Positions 25,134 through 35,593 of a DNA stretch of 64,000 bases are shown in pieces (the stretch's first letter is position 1; every line of letters starts with the position of its first letter). A program made the position numbers and the translations under genes. The DNA comes from Streptomyces ruber (GTDB taxonomy: Bacteria > Actinomycetota > Actinomycetes > Streptomycetales > Streptomycetaceae), in assembly GCF_014648075.1 (NCBI RefSeq), contig NZ_BMQK01000003.1, positions 558,001 to 622,000 of the forward strand, given 5' to 3'. A model generated the notes under the pieces. That model made no database searches, was not told where the DNA came from, and was given only the letters and a program-made list of their open reading frames with translations.

Positions 25134-26075
25134 ATGCTCCGCTTCGTGCTCCGGCGGCTGGGGCTCACCCTGGTCGCCGTCTGGGGGGCGCTCAGCGCCG
25201 TCTTCCTGGTGCTGCACTCCTCCGGCAACCCCGCGGTGATGATGGCGCCGGTCGGTGCCTCCGAGGAGCAGATCGCCGCGCTCGGCCGGGCGCTCGGTTA
25301 CGACCGGCCGCTCGCCGAGCAGTACGTCACGTTCTTCGGTGACGCGCTGCGCGGACAGTTCCCCGACTCGCTCACCTTCCAGCAGCCCGCGCTGACCGTC
25401 GTCACCGACCGGCTGCCCGCCACCCTCACCCTCGCCGCCACCGCTCTGGTGCTGGCCTGCGTCGTCGCGGCCGCGGTCGGGCTCTGGTCCGGCGCGGGCG
25501 TGCTGCGCGGCCGCCGCCCCGGGGCCGCCCGTGAGTGGCCCATGGGGCTGGTCTTCCTCGCGCAGTCCGTGCCCGGCTTCTTCATCGGCGTCCTGCTGGT
25601 GTGGATCTTCGGGGTGCGGTTGCAGTGGCTGCCCACCTCCGGCGCGAGCGGCGCGGGCGCCCTCGTGCTGCCCGCGATCACCCTCGCCTGCGGCGTCGTG
25701 CCGCCCCTCGCCCGGGTCTTCCGCAACAGCCTCACCGGCGAGCTGGCCCGCCCGTACACCCGCACCGGGCTGGCCCTCGGCATGCGGCGGGGACGGGTGC
25801 TGCGGCACGCCGCCCACGGCTCGATGCTGCCCACCGTCACGGTCCTCGGCCTGGAGGCCGGGGCGCTGCTCGGCGGCACCGTCATCGTGGAGAACGTCTT
25901 CTCCTGGCCGGGGGTGGGCCAACTGGTCATCACCGCCCTGCAGAACGAGGACTACCCGCTGGTGCTGGCCGACCTCACCTTCCTGATCACCGCCTTCGTC
26001 GTGGTCAACCTCGTCGTCGACCTGCTGTACGGGGTGCTCGACCCCCGGGTCCGCCACTCGAACGGAGGGCACTGA
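25134..26075 (+). CDS. ABC transporter permease, DppB/OppB type
   Basis: 313 residues, six membrane segments. The opening MLRFVLRRLGLTLVAVWGAL and the EAA-loop region GLALGMRRGRVLRHAA are typical of the first permease of peptide importers. It starts one base after the stop of the binding-protein gene. With the next gene it forms the heterodimeric channel in the cytoplasmic membrane, driven by the fused ATPase at 28176. Confidence 0.93.
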   Translation: MLRFVLRRLGLTLVAVWGALSAVFLVLHSSGNPAVMMAPVGASEEQIAALGRALGYDRPLAEQYVTFFGDALRGQFPDSLTFQQPALTVVTDRLPATLTLAATALVLACVVAAAVGLWSGAGVLRGRRPGAAREWPMGLVFLAQSVPGFFIGVLLVWIFGVRLQWLPTSGASGAGALVLPAITLACGVVPPLARVFRNSLTGELARPYTRTGLALGMRRGRVLRHAAHGSMLPTVTVLGLEAGALLGGTVIVENVFSWPGVGQLVITALQNEDYPLVLADLTFLITAFVVVNLVVDLLYGVLDPRVRHSNGGH

Positions 26076-26078
26076 CCG

Positions 26079-26963
26079 ATGAAGACGGACACATCGACGC
26101 GCAGGCGCCGCTTCAACGCCGGGACGGCGGGCGCCGTCGTCCTCGGCATTATCGTCCTGCTGACCCTGCTCGCTCCCGTCCTCGCCCCGCACGACCCGCT
26201 CGCCCAGGACCTGGCGCACACCAACGCCGCTCCCGGCGAGCACGGTTACCTGCTCGGCACCGACCAGCTCGGCCGTGACCTGCTCAGCCGGCTGCTGTAC
26301 GGCGCGCAGACGCCACTGCTGGTCGGCGTCCTCGCCGTCCTGTGCGGCGGTGTCTTCGGCACCGCGCTCGGGCTGCTCTCCGGGTACGCCCGCGGCTGGG
26401 CCGACCAGTTGCTGTCCCGGCTCGCGGACATCCAGCTCGCGCTGCCCGCCATCCTGCTGGCCCTGCTGATCCTCACCTTCGGCGGCCAGTCCACGGCCGT
26501 CCTGGTCCTGGTCATCGCACTCACCGGCTGGCCCGCCTACTTCCGGCTCGTACGGTCCCGGGTCCTCGCCCTGCGCACCAGCGCCTACGTCGAGGCCTCC
26601 CGCCTCCAGGGCGCCCCCGCCCACTGGATCATCCTGCGCGACCTCCTCCCGGGCGTCCGCGGACTGATCGCCGTCACCGCCACCCTCGACCTCTCCCGGG
26701 CCGTCCTCATGGAGGCCGGGCTCAGCTACCTCGGCCTCGGCGCCCAGGCGCCCGCCGCCGACTGGGGCCTGATGGTCGCCGAGGGCCAGGGCCGGCTGCT
26801 CAGCTCCTGGTGGATCGCCGTCCTGCCGGGTCTCTGCCTGGTCGCCCTGGTCATCTCGGCCAACCTGCTGGGCGAGCACCTCTCCCGGCGCAAGGACACG
26901 GGCGGCGAGCCCCGCCGCGCCTTGTCCCGCATCTCACGTACCCGCACAAGGAGCGCCGCCTGA
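26079..26963 (+). CDS. ABC transporter permease, DppC/OppC type
   Basis: 294 residues: an N-terminal membrane helix, the OppC-type periplasmic segment ending LLGTDQLGRDLLSRLLYGAQ, then five further membrane helices. The cytoplasmic coupling loop is YVEASRLQGAPAHWIILRDLLPG. It starts three bases after the partner permease stop, and its own TGA overlaps the ATG of the M24 gene (TGATG). That layout indicates coupled translation across the operon. Confidence 0.93.
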   Translation: MKTDTSTRRRRFNAGTAGAVVLGIIVLLTLLAPVLAPHDPLAQDLAHTNAAPGEHGYLLGTDQLGRDLLSRLLYGAQTPLLVGVLAVLCGGVFGTALGLLSGYARGWADQLLSRLADIQLALPAILLALLILTFGGQSTAVLVLVIALTGWPAYFRLVRSRVLALRTSAYVEASRLQGAPAHWIILRDLLPGVRGLIAVTATLDLSRAVLMEAGLSYLGLGAQAPAADWGLMVAEGQGRLLSSWWIAVLPGLCLVALVISANLLGEHLSRRKDTGGEPRRALSRISRTRTRSAA

Positions 26964-28147
26964 TGCTTCCCGACTCCGCCGCCGTCCGCGCCCGCTGGGC
27001 CCGCGTCCAGGAGAACCTGCGCGCCGAGGGCGCCGACGCGATGATCGTCGTCAAGCCGCAGAACACCTTCTACCTCTCCGGCTACACCCCGATGATCTAC
27101 AGCCACCCGGTCCTCGTGGTGCTCCCCGCCGAGGGCGACCCGGTGTTCGTGCTGCACGCCCTGCGAGCCCACTCCTCCCGGCAGACCTCCCTCATCACCG
27201 ACATCCGCCCCTACGGCCGCTGGGCCAAGGAGATCGGCCCCGACCACTGGTGGGAGGTGCTCGTCGACGTACTGCGCGAGCGCGGCCTGGCCGCCGGGCG
27301 CATCGGCATCGAGGGCGAGTTCCTGCCGTACGCCTACCATCAGCGGTTCAGCGAAGTGCTGCCGGAAGCCTCCTTCGCCGACACCGGCGCCGCGCTGATG
27401 CGCGCCCGCTACGTGAAGGACGCCGCCGAACTGGAGTCGCTGCGCGTCGCCTCCGCGATCGCCGACGCCGGCATGGACGCCGCCCTCGCGGCCATGGCCG
27501 AGCGCCGCAGCGAGGTCGAGGTGTCCTCCGCCGCGATGCAGGCCATGCAGCGCACGTGGTCCACCGACCACCCCGACCGGCTCGCCATGGACTTCGGCAA
27601 CCTGGAGGGCGGCGTCTTCAACGCCCTGTGGGCCTACTCCCTGGTCGGCGACCGGGTGCCGATGAACTCCGCGCCGCCCACCACCCGCCGCCCCGTCGAC
27701 GGCGAGATCCAGTGGACGGTCATCTGGACCGCCGTGGACGGCATGCACGCCGAGAACGAGCGCTCCGTCGCCTTCGGCAGGCTGAACGCCGAACGGCAGG
27801 CGGCCTTCGAGGCGCTGCTCGCCATCCGCGAGGAGACCGCCCCGTACCTCCGCCCCGGCCTGACCTGCGCCGAGGTGTACGAGGCGGCCCGCGAGGCGTA
27901 CCACCGGCACGGTTACGGCGACTACCTGCCGGGCCGCATCGGCCACGGCCTCGGCCTCGGCCCGCACGAGCAGCCCAGCCTCGGCCCGAACGACGACCTG
28001 GTCCTCGCCCCCGGCATGACGCTCACCTTCGAGCCGAACCTGCGCATCCCGAGCTTCGGCGGCCTCCAGCACTCGGACAGCCTCGTGATCACCGAGGACG
28101 GCTACGAGTTCCTGACCCACACCCGCCGCGACCTCATCCAGGTCTGA
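26963..28147 (+). CDS. M24-family (creatinase/prolidase-like) protein
   Basis: 394 residues: N-terminal creatinase domain (about 1-140) and C-terminal pita-bread domain. The substrate His positions are present (H328 in RIGHGLGLG and the following PHEQP) as is E357 in LTFEPN. But the metal-ligand DxG...D motif of aminopeptidase P reads WTAVDGMHAEN, and the final Glu position lies in LQHSDSLVI. The five-ligand metal centre is therefore incomplete. This fits creatinase-type metal-independent amidinohydrolases better than a true Xaa-Pro peptidase. It starts within the permease stop codon and presumably acts on the imported substrate. Confidence 0.83.
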   Translation: MLPDSAAVRARWARVQENLRAEGADAMIVVKPQNTFYLSGYTPMIYSHPVLVVLPAEGDPVFVLHALRAHSSRQTSLITDIRPYGRWAKEIGPDHWWEVLVDVLRERGLAAGRIGIEGEFLPYAYHQRFSEVLPEASFADTGAALMRARYVKDAAELESLRVASAIADAGMDAALAAMAERRSEVEVSSAAMQAMQRTWSTDHPDRLAMDFGNLEGGVFNALWAYSLVGDRVPMNSAPPTTRRPVDGEIQWTVIWTAVDGMHAENERSVAFGRLNAERQAAFEALLAIREETAPYLRPGLTCAEVYEAAREAYHRHGYGDYLPGRIGHGLGLGPHEQPSLGPNDDLVLAPGMTLTFEPNLRIPSFGGLQHSDSLVITEDGYEFLTHTRRDLIQV

Positions 28148-28175
28148 CGTCCGCCTCACCCACAGGAGATCCGCC

Positions 28176-30254
<2,079 letters not shown>

Positions 30255-30288
30255 ACACCCTTAACACCCTGAACACCCGCAACATCCG

Positions 30289-31356
30289 ATGGAACCCACC
30301 GAGGAGCACCGCCCCGTGTACGACGTGATCGACCGCCTCGCCGGAGACCTGCCCCGGGTGACCGGGCTGCGCGCCCTGCGGCCCCGCCTGGTCGAACTCC
30401 AGCAGCGCGCGCACGGGGTGCTGTTCGACGACCCGCACCCCGACCTCGTCGCGGGAGCGCTCGCGGTGGCGGCCGAGCACCGTGCCCCGGCCGCCGTGGC
30501 GCACTACACCGCCCTGCTCGGCGACGACTCCCTGGCCCGCGCCATCACCGAAGGAGCGGACGTCGACGGCCGCACCGGCGCCGCCGTGGCCCACGCCCGG
30601 CTGCTCACCCGTACGCCCTCCGCCGCCTCGCGCGAGGACATCGAGGCGCTGTACGGGGCCGGGTTCACCGACGCCGCCGTCGTGACGTTCTCCCAGGCGG
30701 TGGCCTTCGTCAACCAGCAGCTCCAGCTCGCCGCCGGACTGCGGCTGCTGGCCGGCGGCGAGCCCGCCACCGGACTGATCCCCACGGTCGACGGCGGCAG
30801 GGAGTTCACCCTGGACGTGCTGACCTGGCACCCGTTCGTCCGGCCGATCCCGAAGGACGAGCTGAGCGAGGAGCACCGGCGGGCGCTGCGCGGCAAGAAG
30901 GCCGACACCCCGTACTTCCGCACCCTCGGCCACGATCTCGCCGTCCTCGCCGAGCGCACCGCGATCGACCTGGCCGCGTTCACCTCCGAGGGCGGACTGC
31001 CGCGCGCCGAGCGGGAGTTGGCCGCCACCGCCGTCTCGATGCACAACGGCTGCGTCTACTGCGCGTCCGTGCACGCCCGGCTCGCCGCCCGCAACGGCCT
31101 GGGGGAGGGGCCCGTGCGCCGGCTGCTCGCCCATGGCTCCCGGGCCGTGACCGGACGCCGCCCGAACCTGGTCGCCCGGTTCGCCGCCGGGCTGGCCCCG
31201 GTCCCGGCCACGGCCACCGGCGGAGACGTCACCGACCTGCGCGCGGCCGGCCTCACGGACCTGGAACTGGTCGACCTGGTGCACTGCGCCGCCTTCTTCG
31301 CCTGGGCCAACCGCCTGATGCTCAGCCTGGGCAGCCACCGGGAGCCCGCCGCATGA
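30289..31356 (+). CDS. Two-domain CMD/alkylhydroperoxidase-like protein
   Basis: 355 residues. The N-terminal half (about 10-165) is a CMD-like helical domain without the CxxC pair. The C-terminal half (about 180-355) is an AhpD-type domain with C255 and C258 in NGCVYCASVHA plus H262, the redox dithiol and proton-relay His of that fold. I recall these as two separate families (Avi_7170- and Avi_7169-like) usually found side by side next to peptide-type ABC transporters; here they are one chain. The ATG at 30289 has only a weak ribosome site, and the codon at 30316 (GTG) is an alternative. It overlaps the molybdoenzyme start (ATGA). Confidence 0.8.
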   Translation: MEPTEEHRPVYDVIDRLAGDLPRVTGLRALRPRLVELQQRAHGVLFDDPHPDLVAGALAVAAEHRAPAAVAHYTALLGDDSLARAITEGADVDGRTGAAVAHARLLTRTPSAASREDIEALYGAGFTDAAVVTFSQAVAFVNQQLQLAAGLRLLAGGEPATGLIPTVDGGREFTLDVLTWHPFVRPIPKDELSEEHRRALRGKKADTPYFRTLGHDLAVLAERTAIDLAAFTSEGGLPRAERELAATAVSMHNGCVYCASVHARLAARNGLGEGPVRRLLAHGSRAVTGRRPNLVARFAAGLAPVPATATGGDVTDLRAAGLTDLELVDLVHCAAFFAWANRLMLSLGSHREPAA

Positions 31357-33668
31357 CCCGGCGACCGGCTGCCCACCGCCCCCACAGCTCCCACTGGGGC
31401 ACCTTCCACGCCGCGTACGACCCCGCCGCGCCCGCCGGGCACCCCCGCCTCGACGTGGTCCCCGATCCCGCCGACCCCGAGCCCTCGAAGCTGCTGGGCA
31501 ACCTCCCCGGCTTCGACCGGGCCCGCGTCGACCGCCCCTACGTACGGCGCGGCTGGCTGGAGAACGGCCCCGGACCCGATCCGGCCCGGGGCGCGGACCA
31601 GTTCGTCCCCGTCACCTGGGAGGAGGTCGTGCCGCTGCTCGCCCGCGAACTGGACCGGGTCCGCACCGAGCACGGCAACAGCGCCATCTTCGGCGGCTCC
31701 TACGGCTGGGGGAGTGCCGGCCGTTTCCACCACGCCCAGAGCCAGATCCACCGCTTCCTCAACTGCCTCGGCGGCTACACCCGCAGCGTCAACACCTACA
31801 GCCTGGGCGCCTCCCGCAACCTGCTGCGGCACGTACTGGGCGACGAGGCCGTCCTCACCGAGCCCACCACGCTCCCCGTCCTCGCCGAGCACACCGGCCT
31901 GTTCGTCTGCTTCGGCGGCATGCCCGCCAAGAACATGCAGGTGAACGCAGGCGGGGTGAGCCGTCACGACAGCGCGGCGCAGCTGCGTGCCGCCCGCGCC
32001 CGGGGTGCCCGGTTCGTCCTCGTCTCACCCCTGCGGGACGACCTCGCCGAGGACCTGGACGCGGAGTGGCTGGCGCCCGTACCCGGCACCGACACCGCGC
32101 TCATGCTGGCCCTCGCCCACGTCCTGATCACCGAGGACCTCTGCGACGAGGACTTCCTCGCCCGCTGCGTCACCGGTCACGAGGTCTTCCGGGACTACGT
32201 GCTGGGCCGCCGCGACGGGGTGGCGAAGACCCCTAAGTGGGCCGCCGCGGTCTGTGGCATCCCCGCCGCCCGGATCGCCTCCCTCGCCCGCGAGATGGCC
32301 GCCCACCGCACCATGGTCTCGGTCGCCTGGTCCCTGCAGCGGGCACGGCGCGGTGAGCAGCCGCTGTGGGCCGGGATCGCGCTGGCCGCGCTGCTCGGCC
32401 AGATCGGGCTGCCCGGCGGCGGCTTCGGCCACGGCTACGGCGCCACCGCGGGCACCGGCGCCGGACTGCTGCCGTACAAGCTGCCCACCCTCCCGCAGGG
32501 CACCAACCCGGTGCCGGACTTCATCCCCGTCGCCCGCATCGCCGAGCTGCTGCTGCACCCCGGACAGGAGTACGAGTACGACGGGCGGCGGCTCACCCAC
32601 CCCGACATCCGCCTGGTGTACTGGGCGGGCGGCAACCCCTTCCACCACCACCAGGACCTGGGCCGGCTGCGCCGCGCCTTCACCCGGCCCGACACCGTCG
32701 TGGTGCACGAGCCGTACTGGACGGCGACCGCCCGCCACGCCGACGTCGTGCTGCCGGTCACCACCACCCTGGAGCGCGAGGACATCGGGGCCGCCCGCCA
32801 GGACCCGGTGCTCCTCGCGATGCACCGGATCGCGGAGCCGGTGGGCGAGTCCCGCGACGACTACGACGTCTTCGCCGCGCTCGCCGCCGAGCTGGGCGTG
32901 GAGCACACCTTCACCGAGGGCCGCACGGCCCGCCAGTGGCTGGAGCACCTCTACACGGGGTGGCGGGCCGGACTGCCCGGGGAACACCGCCCCGGGCAGG
33001 ACTTCGCCGCCTTCTGGCAGGCGGGCCGCATCCCCCTGCACGGCCTGCGCACCCACCACGTCCTCTACGAGGGGTTCCGCGCCGACCCCGACGGGCACCC
33101 GCTGCCCACGCCCAGCGGCCGCGTCGAGCTGTTCTCCTCCGTCGTCGACGGCTACGGCTACGACGACTGCCCCGGCCACCCGGCCTGGCTGCCCCCGGAG
33201 GACGACGAGGAGCGGGCCGCGTACCCCCTCCACCTGATCGCCAACAACCCGGCCACCCGGCTGCACAGCCAGCTCGACCAGGGACCGGTGAGCGCCGCGT
33301 CCAAGTCCGCCGGGCGGGAACCGGTACGGGTGCACCCCGCGGACGCGGCGGCCCACGGCGTCGGCGAGGGCGACGTGGTGCGGCTGCGCAGCGCGGTCGG
33401 CTCCTGCCTCGCGGCGGTCGTCCTCAGCGACGCCGTGCGCCCCGGCGTGGTGCAGCTGTCCACCGGCGCCTGGTTCGATCCGTCGGCACCGGAGACCGCC
33501 ACCTGCGTGCACGGCAACCCCAACGCCCTCACCCACGACACCGGCACCTCCCGCCTGTCGCACGGCTGCACGGGCCAGCTGACCCGGGTGGCACTGGAGC
33601 CGTACACCGGGCCGCTGCCCCCGGTGCGGGCGTACGAGCCTCCGGCCGGCATCCGCGGAAAGCGATAG
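31353..33668 (+). CDS. Molybdopterin-dependent oxidoreductase, DMSO/TMAO/biotin-sulfoxide reductase family
   Basis: 771 residues starting inside the previous stop codon. The N-terminal SSHWGTFHA and the long molybdopterin-guanine-dinucleotide domains (GSYGWGSAGRFHHAQSQI, then GGYTRSVNTYSLGASRN) match the BisC/TorA/DorA class. The Ser in NTYSLGAS is the probable Mo ligand. No N-terminal CxxC...C iron-sulfur motif is present, as is normal for this class. No signal peptide is seen, so it is likely cytoplasmic like BisC. It could reduce an S- or N-oxide group of the imported compound. It ends the operon, before a strong terminator. Confidence 0.88.
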   Translation: MTRRPAAHRPHSSHWGTFHAAYDPAAPAGHPRLDVVPDPADPEPSKLLGNLPGFDRARVDRPYVRRGWLENGPGPDPARGADQFVPVTWEEVVPLLARELDRVRTEHGNSAIFGGSYGWGSAGRFHHAQSQIHRFLNCLGGYTRSVNTYSLGASRNLLRHVLGDEAVLTEPTTLPVLAEHTGLFVCFGGMPAKNMQVNAGGVSRHDSAAQLRAARARGARFVLVSPLRDDLAEDLDAEWLAPVPGTDTALMLALAHVLITEDLCDEDFLARCVTGHEVFRDYVLGRRDGVAKTPKWAAAVCGIPAARIASLAREMAAHRTMVSVAWSLQRARRGEQPLWAGIALAALLGQIGLPGGGFGHGYGATAGTGAGLLPYKLPTLPQGTNPVPDFIPVARIAELLLHPGQEYEYDGRRLTHPDIRLVYWAGGNPFHHHQDLGRLRRAFTRPDTVVVHEPYWTATARHADVVLPVTTTLEREDIGAARQDPVLLAMHRIAEPVGESRDDYDVFAALAAELGVEHTFTEGRTARQWLEHLYTGWRAGLPGEHRPGQDFAAFWQAGRIPLHGLRTHHVLYEGFRADPDGHPLPTPSGRVELFSSVVDGYGYDDCPGHPAWLPPEDDEERAAYPLHLIANNPATRLHSQLDQGPVSAASKSAGREPVRVHPADAAAHGVGEGDVVRLRSAVGSCLAAVVLSDAVRPGVVQLSTGAWFDPSAPETATCVHGNPNALTHDTGTSRLSHGCTGQLTRVALEPYTGPLPPVRAYEPPAGIRGKR

Positions 33669-33748
33669 GCGGGCACCCGCCGGAAGACGCCGGAAGCGGC
33701 CTCGGGACGGAACAGCCGTTGGCGCCAAGCGCATGATCTTGAACGCGA

Positions 33749-33779
33749 AGCGGGCCCCGTTGTGCTGCCGGGGCCCGCT
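33749..33779. terminator. Bidirectional terminator after the molybdoenzyme gene
   Basis: Perfect 11-base arms (33749-33759 and 33769-33779) around a 9-base loop, between convergent molybdoenzyme and CDF genes. Confidence 0.8.
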
Positions 33780-33795
33780 CCGCGCTGGTGGATGG

Positions 33796-34515
33796 TCAGT
33801 TGCAGCAGTCGCAGCCGGGGCGGCAGCCGCACGCGTCCGCCTTGGCGTCGGCGGAGGAGGTCGCTGCGGCGGTGGGCGCGCAGCAGCCCTTGCCCCGCCA
33901 GGCGTCGTGGCCCTCCTTGACGGCGATGGCGGCGATGACGAGGGCGGCGACGGGGTCGGCCCAGGACCAGCCGAGGGTGGCGTTGAGGACCAGGCCGAGC
34001 AGGAGAACGGCGGAGAGGTAGGTGCACAGCAGGGTCTGCTTGGAGTCCGCCACTGCCGAGGCCGACCCGAGTTCGCGGCCCGCGCGGCGCTGGGCGGCGG
34101 ACAGGAACGGCATGACCGCGAGCGACAGGGCGGCAACGGCGATGCCGGGGACCGACCGCTCCGCCTCTCCGGTGCCGGCCAGCGCGCGGACGGCGTCGAC
34201 GGCGACGTAGGCGGCGAGCGCGAAGAAGGAGACGGCGATGATCCGCAGGGTGCGCTGCTCGCGTGCTTCGCGGACGGCGTGGTCGGAGGCGGAGAACTGC
34301 CAGGCGAGGGCGGCGGCGGAGGAGACCTCGATGACGGAGTCGAGGCCGAAGCCGATCAGGGCGGTGGAGGAGGCGAGGGTGCCCGCGGTGAGGGCGACGG
34401 CCGCCTCGATGGCGTTGTAGGTGATCGTGGCCGCGGCCAGCAGCCGTATCCGGCGGGTGAGCGCGTCGCGGCGGGCGGGGGAGGGAGCGGGGGATGTCGA
34501 TATCCCGGCGGCCAT
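33796..34515 (-). CDS. Cation diffusion facilitator (CDF) family transporter with Cys-rich tail
   Basis: 239 residues with about six membrane segments. The early membrane motif is TALIGFGLDSVIEVSSA and a late one is WADPVAALVIAAIAVKEG, as in CDF exporters. The usual long cytoplasmic domain is replaced by a short tail with seven Cys (GCC, then CGC, C, CC at the extreme C-terminus) that could bind soft metals. It would export a divalent or soft metal ion by proton antiport. The ATG at 34515 overlaps the stop of the ArsR gene by one base, so the pair forms one metal-responsive operon. Confidence 0.85.
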   Translation of the reverse strand: MAAGISTSPAPSPARRDALTRRIRLLAAATITYNAIEAAVALTAGTLASSTALIGFGLDSVIEVSSAAALAWQFSASDHAVREAREQRTLRIIAVSFFALAAYVAVDAVRALAGTGEAERSVPGIAVAALSLAVMPFLSAAQRRAGRELGSASAVADSKQTLLCTYLSAVLLLGLVLNATLGWSWADPVAALVIAAIAVKEGHDAWRGKGCCAPTAAATSSADAKADACGCRPGCDCCN

Positions 34516-34850
34516 CAGCAGCAGCCCTTCTCGCCGGCGTCCGGGCAGGTCCGGTCGGTCTCGACGGCGACCACGGCGGTGCGCAGGTCGTCCAGGGCGC
34601 GGCCGAGGCGTTCGTCGGCGAGCTCGTAGCGGGTGCGACGGCCGTCGGGCACGGTGACGACCAGGCCGCAGTCGCGCAGGCATGCCAGGTGGTTGGAGAG
34701 CCGGGTCCGCGAGATGCCGAGCGCGTCGGCGAGGTCGGCGGGGTAGGCGGGGGCGTCGCGCAGGGCGAGCAGGATGCGGCAGCGGATCGGGTCGGCGAGC
34801 GCGCGGCCGAACCGGGCCAGCACCTCGATGTCGGAGGCAACAGTCAGCAC
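34515..34850 (-). CDS. ArsR/SmtB-family metal-sensing regulator
   Basis: 111 residues from the GTG at 34850; a GTG at 34865 would add five residues. The winged helix is LADALGISRTRLSNHLACLRDCGL. Cys residues in the recognition helix region (ACLRDC) and at the C-terminus (TCPDAGEKGCC) are candidate metal ligands, similar to the CmtR/CadC class. G-rich sequence directly abuts the start, and a possible -10 (TACTTT) ends six bases before it, so a leaderless message is possible. It is co-transcribed with the CDF gene and a TGAATTCA palindrome lies just upstream. Confidence 0.88.
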   Translation of the reverse strand: MLTVASDIEVLARFGRALADPIRCRILLALRDAPAYPADLADALGISRTRLSNHLACLRDCGLVVTVPDGRRTRYELADERLGRALDDLRTAVVAVETDRTCPDAGEKGCC

Positions 34851-34872
34851 CCCCCGAAAGTACACGCAAACT

Positions 34873-34880
34873 TGAATTCA
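34873..34880. promoter_or_regulatory. TGAATTCA palindrome upstream of the ArsR-CDF operon
   Basis: TGAATTCA at 34873-34880, within a rare AT-rich patch 23 bases before the ArsR start. TGAA/TTCA arms are common in SmtB/ArsR operators, so it is the likely autoregulatory site. Confidence 0.45.
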
Positions 34881-34925
34881 GGAAACCGTGGATCGTTGAT
34901 GGGGCCTCCTGCAGGAATCACCGCC

Positions 34926-34956
34926 TTGACCTTCGAGCCGAGTCGAGGGTGCACCG
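34926..34956 (+). promoter_or_regulatory. MerR-type promoter relic
   Basis: TTGACC (34926-34931) runs into a dyad ACCTTCGA-N6-TCGAGGGT (34929-34950, one arm mismatch), the layout of MerR-family promoters with a long 19-base spacer. The -10 region (GCACCG) is poor. It stands immediately before the decayed MerR gene. Confidence 0.5.
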
Positions 34957-34964
34957 TCGATGCT

Positions 34965-35312
34965 GTGAGCACGGTGCGGATCCTCCAGCCGGCCGAGCGC
35001 TCCGGCGTTCCGGCCACCACGTTGCGGCTTCACGAGAGCGCCGGGCCGTTGCCTGCCGACCGGTCCCCGGCCGGCTACCGGCTCCACGGCGGGGACGCCG
35101 TGGAGCGCCTGGCGTTCACCGGCGCGGCCAAGCACCTCGGGCTGCCGCTGGAGGAGGTCGCGGAGCTGCTGGCGGTGCGGGAGACCGGCGCGTGCGCGGA
35201 GGTGGAGGCCGACGGCGGTGCTCGGCGCGGTCCGCCAGGCGCCCGGCGCCGATGTCGCCGCGGATCCCCCAGGGGCGGCTGGCAGTCGGCGTGCTGGGCC
35301 GGCCGACCATGA
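34965..35312 (+). pseudogene. Decayed MerR-family regulator
   Basis: From the GTG at 34965, RSGVPATTLRLHESAGPLPA, then DRSPAGYRLHGGDAVERLAF, then LGLPLEEVAELLAVRETGAC is a MerR winged helix and dimer-helix start. The normally invariant Tyr of the RYYE motif reads RLHE. After about residue 85 the frame loses all similarity (Arg/Gly-rich) and stops at 35312, short of the coiled coil and Cys-containing C-terminus. A frameshift near 35215 is likely. With its old promoter it fills most of the 743 bases between ArsR and PKS starts; 35313-35593 holds only an inverted repeat. Confidence 0.6.
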
Positions 35313-35395
35313 TCGTTCCTCACCGGTGACCGCTGTGCCGATGGTCCCCGAGGCCGGGAAGCGCCGGAAGCGATAAAAGTCCCGGCTGAGCCTAC

Positions 35396-35436
35396 GAATG
35401 CGCCCGATCGGGCGGTCTTGGTGCATGGGCGCATTC
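35396..35436. promoter_or_regulatory. Nested inverted repeats upstream of the PKS gene
   Basis: GAATGCGCCC (35396-35405) and GGGCGCATTC (35427-35436) are perfect 10-base arms 21 bases apart. Inside lies a perfect 14-base palindrome CGCCCGATCGGGCG (35401-35414). Located 158 bases before the PKS start, this may be an operator or a leader hairpin; alternative pairings of the arms are mutually exclusive. Confidence 0.45.
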
Positions 35437-35593
35437 ACGCTTCCCGGCGTGCTGCCTCGCGCGGTTTGCGCATCCTTTGTGCGAGACCTGTGACGTGGGG
35501 GAATGGCCGCGTATCGCAAGATCCGTAAGTGCGGTGGAGCACGGGCCGTGACCGGCCGTCCCCCGCCCTTTCCAGGTGAAGGACGGGCAGCCC

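Noticed and set aside
31353..33668. Formate-dehydrogenase-type iron-sulfur molybdoenzyme
   Set aside because: No N-terminal Cys cluster; motifs fit the DMSO/biotin-sulfoxide reductase class.
35576..35593. GTG at 35576 as the PKS start
   Set aside because: It has no ribosome site; the ATG at 35594 has AAGGA upstream and begins the usual short PKS leader.
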